Source of the DNA: Clostridiales bacterium
GTDB lineage: Bacteria; Bacillota; Clostridia; Oscillospirales; Oscillospiraceae
Direction: 5' to 3'
Assembly: GCA_021200895.1 (NCBI GenBank)
Contig: JAJQFX010000108.1
Coordinates: 1-19,773, forward strand
DNA: 19,773 bases
Shown here: positions 15,585 to 19,773 of the stretch, piece after piece
Position numbering within the stretch: the stretch's first letter is position 1
Layout: each line of letters starts with the position of its first letter
Notes under the pieces: generated by a model
What the model saw: the letters and a program-made list of their open reading frames with translations, nothing else
What the model was told of the DNA's origin: nothing
Database searches by the model: none
Made by a program: the position numbers and the translations under genes

Positions 15585-15643
15585 AGCAAAAATGACATTT
15601 CTTCCGAATTTTTTTGGCGGGGAATTTTCTTCCAGTTTTTGCC

Positions 15644-16175
15644 ATGAAATGGAGCGTGGCGCGCATAAACTGGGCCGTGAGAGGATGTGGCAGCTTGCAA
15701 ATCGTTGCATTGGGAAATCTGGTGCTTGGCATCATGGCCACGGCGGAGGAACTGACAGAGCGGGGCGTCTGCCCGGAGGAGCCGGACGGGGACGCGCTGC
15801 TGCGGTTTGTGTGGGAGGTATGCAGACAGGAAGGGCTTCGCGCCTCCCGGGTGGACGAGGTGGAGGTCAGGGTGGGGCAGGCGCTGCTCACCATCTTCTG
15901 CTTCCTTCTGCCTCCGGAGCGGGAGTGCTTCCGGTTTGAGGGGCTGGGGGGAGGCGCTGGACGCCCTTTCCGCAGCGGGTTCCCCTAAGCGGTGTGCGCT
16001 GCTGCGCCATGAGCGGAGCTATGTGGCCGTCACCGCGTCGGCCGGATGCGGGGCGCTGCTCTCCGAATTTGGCCAGCCCCTGGACAGCCGCGCCGCCGCC
16101 CGGGCCTGCGCCCAGGGGGAGGTGCTGGCGGAGGGAAAGCAGCTGGCGCTGCTGCTGCGCCCCAGGAGGCGGTGA
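15644..16175 (+). pseudogene. MecA-like adaptor protein gene, broken by a one-base shift
   Basis: Two overlapping frames make one protein if a single G is removed from the six-G run at 15946-15951. The first frame gives ATAEELTERGV, ALLRFVWEVCRQEG and LLPPERECFRFEGL; the second continues GEALDALSAAG, HERSYVAV, ALLSEFGQP and ends at TGA 16173-16175 after QGEVLAEGKQLALLL. The joined product of about 176 residues resembles MecA-type adaptors (an N-terminal substrate-binding part, then the FDDFEDVI and Y-LV-E-YGE type C-terminal part that binds ClpC), though my match is by eye. As written, the first frame stops at 15988. The start at 15644 is uncertain because no good ribosome site is visible. 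A true null allele, slipped-strand variation in the G run and a sequencing error are all possible. It is divergent from murA. Confidence 0.5.
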
Positions 16176-16258
16176 GGGCGGGGCGGCTGCACCGGCGGCA
16201 AGGTTAGTCTTACCCATCGTATCAATTTTATACGCGCCACCAAAATTTGCAAACACAC

Positions 16259-16301
16259 AAAAAAAGCCCAGGAGGGCGCTGTGCGCCTCCTGGGCCAGTT
16301 T
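16259..16301. terminator. Strong terminator, usable in both directions
   Basis: GCCCAGGAGGGCGC (16266-16279) pairs with GCGCCTCCTGGGC (16283-16295), 13 bp with one bulged G and a 3-base loop. Seven A at 16259-16265 give a seven-T tail on the minus strand, so it ends the UbiD-type transcript; GTTTTAT on the plus side could also end the MecA-like transcript. Confidence 0.88.
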
Positions 16302-16309
16302 TATCAGTT

Positions 16310-16357
16310 GGGGTTTTGGGGGCTCGCTGTTGGATTTTGCCGTTTTTTGGGGGGGGG
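16310..16357 (+). other. G-run cluster in the 3' region of the UbiD-type gene
   Basis: Runs of four, five and nine G (16310-16313, 16318-16322, 16349-16357) separated by T-rich spacers, including a GGGGTTTTGGGGG block. The nine-G run with the others could fold as a G-quadruplex on the plus strand. It lies between a strong terminator and the end of the UbiD-type gene. Confidence 0.4.
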
Positions 16358-16376
16358 CAGAGCGCCAAACAGCCAA

Positions 16377-16403
16377 GGGCCGCCCCCACTGGGAGGGCGG
16401 CCC
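16377..16403 (-). other. Stable hairpin 10 bases after the UbiD-type gene
   Basis: GGGCCGCCC (16377-16385) and GGGCGGCCC (16395-16403) form a perfect 9-bp GC stem with a 9-base loop. No T tract follows on the minus strand, and the strong terminator lies about 80 bases further, so this stem may protect the mRNA end. Confidence 0.5.
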
Positions 16404-16412
16404 GGAACGGCG

Positions 16413-17888
16413 TCAGTCGTTCAGCCATTTGGTGTAGTCCACCTCCAGGAACTGGGCGCGCTGGAACTTATCCTTCAGATGGAAAGGCACGGTGCAGTCG
16501 AAGATGGTCTTGCAGCTAATGCCCACATCGGTGATGGAGGGGTCATAGGCCGGGCTGGAACTGGGGTCCAGGGGATGGCAGCGGACGCCGGGGATGGTGA
16601 CGATGTCCCGGTCGCCCTGGAAGCGGGTGTTCATGGCCCAGAGAACGTCCCGGGTGTCGAAGATGTCCACATCCTCGTCCACCAGGATGACGTGCTTCAG
16701 CTCCGGGAAGGCGGAGAAGGCCAGCAGTGCGGCCTGGCGCTGCTTCCCCTCGTCGGTGTGGACGGTCTTGTGGCACTGGAGGATGGCCATATACTTGCCG
16801 CCGCCGGAGGGGTGGGCGTAGACGTTGGTGACCTTGCCGGGCAGGGCCTTTTCAATCATGTTGTAGATGCTGGCCTCGGTGGGGATGCCTGCCAGGTTGA
16901 CGTGCTCCTCAGAGGGGCCAATGACCGTCTGCATGATGGGGTTCTTCCGGGTGGTGACCGCCTTCACCTTGATGAGCCAGCACTCATTGGAGGCGTGGCC
17001 GTTGTAGCCGGGGAACTCCGGCATGGCGAAGCCGGTGTGGGAGTTCTGGTCCTCCACCACCTTGACGCCGGGGACAATCTCGCCCTCGATGACGTATTCC
17101 GCGTTGGCGATGGCGTTCTCCTCAATGGAGACGCACTTATGCATCACAACGGGGGTCTGCCGGATGGCCCCGGCGATGGACAGCTCGTTATAGCCCAGGG
17201 GGGTCGTAGGCGGCTCGAAGCAGGAGCCGATTTCAATGGCGGGGTCCACGCCGATGGAGACGGAGATGGGCAGAGGCTGGTTCAGCTCGGTGGCCCGCTC
17301 CGCCATGGCGCCGATGTGGCGGCTGCCCGGCTGGAGGAAGATGGAGATTTCATCCTTGGCCTGGATGCACATCCGGTGGATGGTGACATCGGACAGGCCG
17401 GTGTCCGGATGGGTGGCGTAGCACATACCCATGGTGATATAGGGGCCTGCGTCCACCGGGGTGTTGGTGGGGGCGGGAATCAGCTTGAACAGGTCAAAGT
17501 CCGGGTCGGTGGCCAGGTGTACCACCTCCTGGCAGGGGGCCGGGTCCTCCGTGACCACGGGCTGGATGGGGTTCTTGGCGCACTCGCACAGCAGCTTGCC
17601 CAAATCCTCCTTTTTGCAGCCCAGCAGGTTGCCCACCCGTGCGCGGCTGGCCAGCAGGCCGATCACCACGCTGGCGTCCGGGTGCCCCTTCACGTTGTGG
17701 AAAATCATGGCCGGGCCGTCCACCTGGGTGGGGCGCATGACGGTGCCGCCAGCCCCCACATAGCGGTATACGCCGGACAGCTCCGCCTCCGGGTCGACCT
17801 CCACATTGGTTTCCACCAACTGGCCGGGCTGCTCCCGCAGGACGGCCAGAGCGGTGCGCAGATCCAGAATGTCAGTTCTGTTATTCAT
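16413..17888 (-). CDS. UbiD-family decarboxylase, LpdC/gallate-decarboxylase-like
   Basis: A 491-residue prenylated-FMN-dependent decarboxylase of the UbiD family. From memory of the family it is closest to the non-oxidative hydroxybenzoate decarboxylases such as Lactobacillus LpdC (about 490 residues), which remove CO2 from gallate or protocatechuate. Shared blocks are VDPEAELSGVYRYVGAGGTV (31-50), PTNTPVDAGPYIT (140-152), GSCFEPPTTPLGYNE (221-235), MPEFPGYNGHA (289-299) and IGPSEEHVNLAGIP. The likely catalytic set is Arg172 in VTIHRM and Glu264/Glu268 in AEYVIEGE. The cofactor-making UbiX-type flavin prenyltransferase and the small LpdD-type subunit are absent from the window. ATG 17888 follows GGAGG at 11 bases, a slightly long spacing. 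The gene stands alone between its own promoters and terminator. The actual aromatic substrate is unknown. Confidence 0.88.
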   Translation of the reverse strand: MNNRTDILDLRTALAVLREQPGQLVETNVEVDPEAELSGVYRYVGAGGTVMRPTQVDGPAMIFHNVKGHPDASVVIGLLASRARVGNLLGCKKEDLGKLLCECAKNPIQPVVTEDPAPCQEVVHLATDPDFDLFKLIPAPTNTPVDAGPYITMGMCYATHPDTGLSDVTIHRMCIQAKDEISIFLQPGSRHIGAMAERATELNQPLPISVSIGVDPAIEIGSCFEPPTTPLGYNELSIAGAIRQTPVVMHKCVSIEENAIANAEYVIEGEIVPGVKVVEDQNSHTGFAMPEFPGYNGHASNECWLIKVKAVTTRKNPIMQTVIGPSEEHVNLAGIPTEASIYNMIEKALPGKVTNVYAHPSGGGKYMAILQCHKTVHTDEGKQRQAALLAFSAFPELKHVILVDEDVDIFDTRDVLWAMNTRFQGDRDIVTIPGVRCHPLDPSSSPAYDPSITDVGISCKTIFDCTVPFHLKDKFQRAQFLEVDYTKWLND

Positions 17889-17999
17889 AGTCGATGCTTC
17901 CTCCTGTTTTTTATGATTTAGAATTCAAACACCCATGTTTTTTACAAGCGTTTTTCAGGCGTTTTCCTGCGGCGGCAGGTGAGGGCCTGCCCGTCAGCT

Positions 18000-18028
18000 A
18001 TTATAGCAGGATTTTCCGGAAAAGTCCA
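18000..18028 (-). promoter_or_regulatory. Proximal promoter of the UbiD-type gene with palindromic operator
   Basis: On the minus strand TGGACT and a perfect TATAAT (18005-18000) are 17 bases apart. The spacer is almost filled by the perfect palindrome TTTTCCGGAAAA (18012-18023), ending 6 bases before the -10. A bound protein would block or reshape the promoter. Confidence 0.6.
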
Positions 18029-18071
18029 GTCAAAGCTGAACGAGCGCAGGCAACTGCCGTTTCTATTTTCG

Positions 18072-18100
18072 ATTATAGTTTATAAAAACTTGACAATCAA
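18072..18100 (-). promoter_or_regulatory. Distal promoter of the UbiD-type gene
   Basis: On the minus strand TTGATT (18100-18095) and a perfect TATAAT (18077-18072) are separated by 17 bases in an AT-rich stretch. Transcripts from here would pass through the palindrome at 18012-18023. Confidence 0.6.
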
Positions 18101-18172
18101 TTCATTTTGGCAGACAATCTATGCCAGACCGGAATTGATTTGCCAGGCTTTCCCGGTGGGCAAGCTGAACGC

Positions 18173-18211
18173 AAAAAGCGCCAGCCGAGCCCCCTGTGGG
18201 TTCGGCTGGCG
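18173..18211 (-). terminator. Intrinsic terminator after the SecB-like gene
   Basis: CGCCAGCCGA (18179-18188) and TCGGCTGGCG (18202-18211) form a perfect 10-bp stem; on the minus strand it is followed by CTTTTTGCG. It lies 24 bases after the stop codon. Confidence 0.88.
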
Positions 18212-18234
18212 TTGGCTACGGTTCGTTGAAAAAC

Positions 18235-18672
18235 TCAATAGATGGGCAGCGTCGGCTCGCCTTCCGGCACCTCCGGCCCGCGATTCTGCACCATGACGTT
18301 TTCCGGGTTGATTTTGCTCTTGCGCAGCATCATGTTGGGAATGCCGGAGCTGGCGCAGAGGTCTTTCACCTGCTTCTGGATATAGGGGAACATCTCGTCA
18401 TAGCACTGGGCGTGGAGCTGCTTCTTCGCTGCCTCGTCCAGTTCGCCGGTCAGCTTGAAGGTGCCCCGCATTTCCACGGAGCAGAAGAGCTGCTCCCCGC
18501 CGTCGGTATCCTTCAGGCTCTGGTACAGGGACGCCACCGCGTGTTCCCCGTCCGGGGCGTAGTTCACGTTGAAGGAGAAGCTGGAGTTCAGCTTCAGCTG
18601 GGACGGGCTTTTGATTTTGTTGGAAAAATGAATTTCCACCACCTGGGTGCCAATCAAATCTGCTGTTGCCAT
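18235..18672 (-). CDS. Small SecB-like protein, possible chaperone
   Basis: A 145-residue protein that resembles the export chaperone SecB by its layout. There is a beta-rich first half (VVEIHFSNKI, LNSSFSFNVNYAPDG, LFCSVEMRGTFKLTG) and then the typical helix-loop ending with DEMFPYIQKQVKDLCASSGIPNMMLRKSKINPE (92-124), which parallels the LFPYaR...GFPpL.L.PiNF region of SecB. The match is by eye and moderate; Firmicutes proteins of the DUF1149 type share this fold. True SecB is mainly proteobacterial, while SecB-like proteins elsewhere can act with toxin-antitoxin pairs; no toxin gene is next to it here. ATG 18672 follows AGGAGG at 8 bases. The promoter region contains the same palindrome as the UbiD-type gene. 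It is transcribed alone and ends at a strong terminator. Confidence 0.6.
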   Translation of the reverse strand: MATADLIGTQVVEIHFSNKIKSPSQLKLNSSFSFNVNYAPDGEHAVASLYQSLKDTDGGEQLFCSVEMRGTFKLTGELDEAAKKQLHAQCYDEMFPYIQKQVKDLCASSGIPNMMLRKSKINPENVMVQNRGPEVPEGEPTLPIY

Positions 18673-18711
18673 TGCATATGCCTCCTAAAGCTATGGGAAT
18701 CGGTTGGTTAT

Positions 18712-18735
18712 AGTGTACCACAGTTTTCCGGAAAA
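18712..18735 (-). promoter_or_regulatory. Promoter region of the SecB-like gene with the shared palindrome
   Basis: The perfect palindrome TTTTCCGGAAAA (18724-18735) is followed on the minus strand after exactly 6 bases by TACACT (18717-18712), a -10-like hexamer; an overlapping TATAAC (18712-18707) is an alternative. No good -35 is visible, which fits an activator-dependent promoter or one I have misplaced. Confidence 0.5.
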
Positions 18736-18811
18736 GGGAAGTAAAATTCTGACGGAGGCACAGCTGCGCTCAGATTCCACGTTCCGCGCAAATCCTGCCA
18801 CATTGCAGCCG

Positions 18812-18841
18812 TTGCGCAGCGGGGCGGGGGTGTGGTATAAT
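18812..18841 (+). promoter_or_regulatory. Promoter of the fructokinase-like gene
   Basis: TTGCGC (18812-18817) and a perfect TATAAT (18836-18841) are separated by 18 bases, and TGG before the -10 makes it an extended -10 element. Transcription should begin near 18848, giving a leader of about 130 bases. Confidence 0.7.
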
Positions 18842-18864
18842 GGCGATATATCAGCGGGAGAGGG

Positions 18865-18905
18865 CGGTTCCCGTTCTCCGGCATGGGGAACCGTTTGTTT
18901 CTTTA
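18865..18905 (+). terminator. Terminator-like hairpin in the fructokinase leader
   Basis: CGGTTCCC (18865-18872) pairs with GGGAACCG (18886-18893), followed by TTTGTTTCTTTA. It lies downstream of the promoter and 74 bases before the coding start. A weaker competing pairing, GGAGA near 18857 with TCTCC near 18875, would disrupt it, so an attenuator is possible. Confidence 0.55.
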
Positions 18906-18978
18906 TCACCCTTATCCAAAACACAAATAAACGAAAAAACGTGCGGCATACGCCGCCAGTGAAAGGAGAACACCACCC

Positions 18979-19773
18979 ATGTATGATGTCACCGCAATCG
19001 GAGAACCGCTCATTGACTTTGCCTGCAAAAGCACCGACGAGGCAGGCTACCCCACTCTGGCAGCCAATCCGGGCGGGGCCCCCGGCAACCTGCTGGCCGC
19101 CCTGAACGCCTACGGCTGCAAGACCGCCTTCCTGGGCAAGGTGGGGGAGGACGCCTTCGGCAAGCTGCTGCTGGGTACCCTGGCCCGGGCCGGCATCGAG
19201 ACGAAAGGCATCGTCTCCGACCCCAACTATTTCACCACTCTGGCCTTCGTCACCCTGGACGAGACCGGCAATCGCACCTTCAGCTTCGCCCGGAAGCCGG
19301 GGGCGGACACCCAGCTCTCCTTCGGGGAGGTGGACTTGAGCCTCATCGACGGCTGTCGGGATTTCCACTTCGGCACCCTGAGTCTGACGGACGAGCCTAT
19401 GCGCTCCGCCACCCGGCAGGCGGTGGCCTACGCCCGCCAGCGGGGGAAGCTGATTTCCTTCGACCCCAACCTCCGTAAGCCCCTGTGGCGGGATTTGGAG
19501 GGGGCCAAACGCCAAATGCTGTGGGGGTTGGCCCAGGCGGACATCGTCAAGCTCAGCGACGAGGAGGTGGACTTCCTATGGGGCTGCTCCCCGGAGGAGG
19601 GGGCGGCCCGGCTCCATGAGGAGTACGGCGTAACGCTGGCCTTCGTGACCCTGGGGCCGGAGGGGTGCTATTATTCCGGCAACGGCGTTTCAGGCCGGGT
19701 GGCCACCCCTCAGGGGATTCAGGTGGTGGACACCACCGGCGCGGGGGACATCTTCGGCGGCAGCGTGCTCAGC
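18979..19773 (+). CDS. PfkB-family sugar kinase, fructokinase-like (partial, 3' end missing)
   Basis: The first 265 codons of a ribokinase/PfkB-family carbohydrate kinase; a full protein would have about 315-325 residues. It should phosphorylate fructose (scrK-type) with ATP in the cytoplasm. The first family signature is seen in NPGGAPGNLLAAL, LGKVGEDAFG follows it, and the second signature DTTGAGDIFGG near the cut end carries the catalytic Asp. FSFARKPGADTQL and FHFGTLSLT are typical of clostridial fructokinases. ATG 18979 follows AAAGGAGAA (18962-18970). The frame is open to the window edge without a shift. It has its own promoter and leader hairpin and runs divergently from the SecB-like gene. 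Other PfkB substrates such as 2-keto-3-deoxygluconate are less likely. Confidence 0.9.
   Translation, partial: MYDVTAIGEPLIDFACKSTDEAGYPTLAANPGGAPGNLLAALNAYGCKTAFLGKVGEDAFGKLLLGTLARAGIETKGIVSDPNYFTTLAFVTLDETGNRTFSFARKPGADTQLSFGEVDLSLIDGCRDFHFGTLSLTDEPMRSATRQAVAYARQRGKLISFDPNLRKPLWRDLEGAKRQMLWGLAQADIVKLSDEEVDFLWGCSPEEGAARLHEEYGVTLAFVTLGPEGCYYSGNGVSGRVATPQGIQVVDTTGAGDIFGGSVLS

Larger units (their letters stand above)
17889..18234 (-). other. 346-bp regulatory gap upstream of the UbiD-type gene
   Basis: No gene is visible. It holds two candidate minus-strand promoters, the 12-bp palindrome, a hairpin GGCAGG/CCTGCC (17974-17979 with 17986-17991), the repeated CAGGCGTTTT-like stretches at 17945-17965, and the terminator of the SecB-like gene at its far end. 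With the distal promoter the transcript leader would be about 175 bases. Confidence 0.55.

Noticed and set aside
17974..17991. GGCAGG/CCTGCC hairpin in the UbiD-type leader as a riboswitch
   Set aside because: A single short stem with no matching conserved core of any riboswitch class I know; kept only as part of the gap description.
18837..18962. Small plus-strand ORF starting at the ATG in TATAATGG before the fructokinase gene
   Set aside because: The start codon overlaps the -10 element, so it would not be in the transcript; it also reads through the leader hairpin.

Overview
The window reads as a chromosomal stretch of a GC-rich, low-GC-phylum (Firmicutes) anaerobe, most likely an Oscillospiraceae/Flavonifractor-type gut clostridium. 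The evidence is AGGAGG-type ribosome sites, a Gram-positive style lipoprotein, a YycJ-type hydrolase near rlmH, a GPH sugar symporter and a reversed-domain GH3 enzyme of the clostridial kind, all with strong G/C third-position bias. The taxonomic placement is inference only.

Layout. (a) 1-9193, plus strand: the tail of an unidentified gene, then a glycan-use locus made of a membrane-tethered, domain-permuted GH3 glycosidase, a small four-helix membrane protein, a cytoplasmic GH2 beta-galactosidase-like enzyme, a GPH-family sugar:cation symporter, and a five-helix membrane protein carrying an extracellular CE1-like esterase domain. Together they could de-esterify and trim a beta-glycoside outside the cell, import it and finish hydrolysis inside. 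(b) 9231-9267: a bidirectional terminator closes this block against a convergent one. (c) 9301-15394, minus strand: murA, a YycJ-like metallo-beta-lactamase-fold protein, rlmH, an alpha-phosphoglucomutase (pgcA-like) and a transglutaminase-like lipoprotein without a visible catalytic Cys. This is a housekeeping and cell-envelope block. (d) 15644-16175, plus strand: a MecA-like adaptor gene interrupted by a one-base shift in a run of six G. (e) 16413-18672, minus strand: an LpdC-like UbiD-family aromatic-acid decarboxylase and, separated from it by a terminator and a 346-bp gap, a small SecB-like protein. (f) 18979 to the end, plus strand: a PfkB-family fructokinase-like gene cut by the window edge.

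The most unusual items are regulatory. The perfect 12-bp palindrome TTTTCCGGAAAA occurs twice, each time exactly 6 bp upstream of a -10-like hexamer, once in front of the UbiD-type gene and once in front of the SecB-like gene. A pair of near-palindromic boxes spaced 42 bp apart, followed by a terminator, sits between murA and the YycJ-like gene. The fructokinase-like gene has a terminator-like hairpin in its leader. I see no tRNA, rRNA, CRISPR array, insertion sequence or phage gene.
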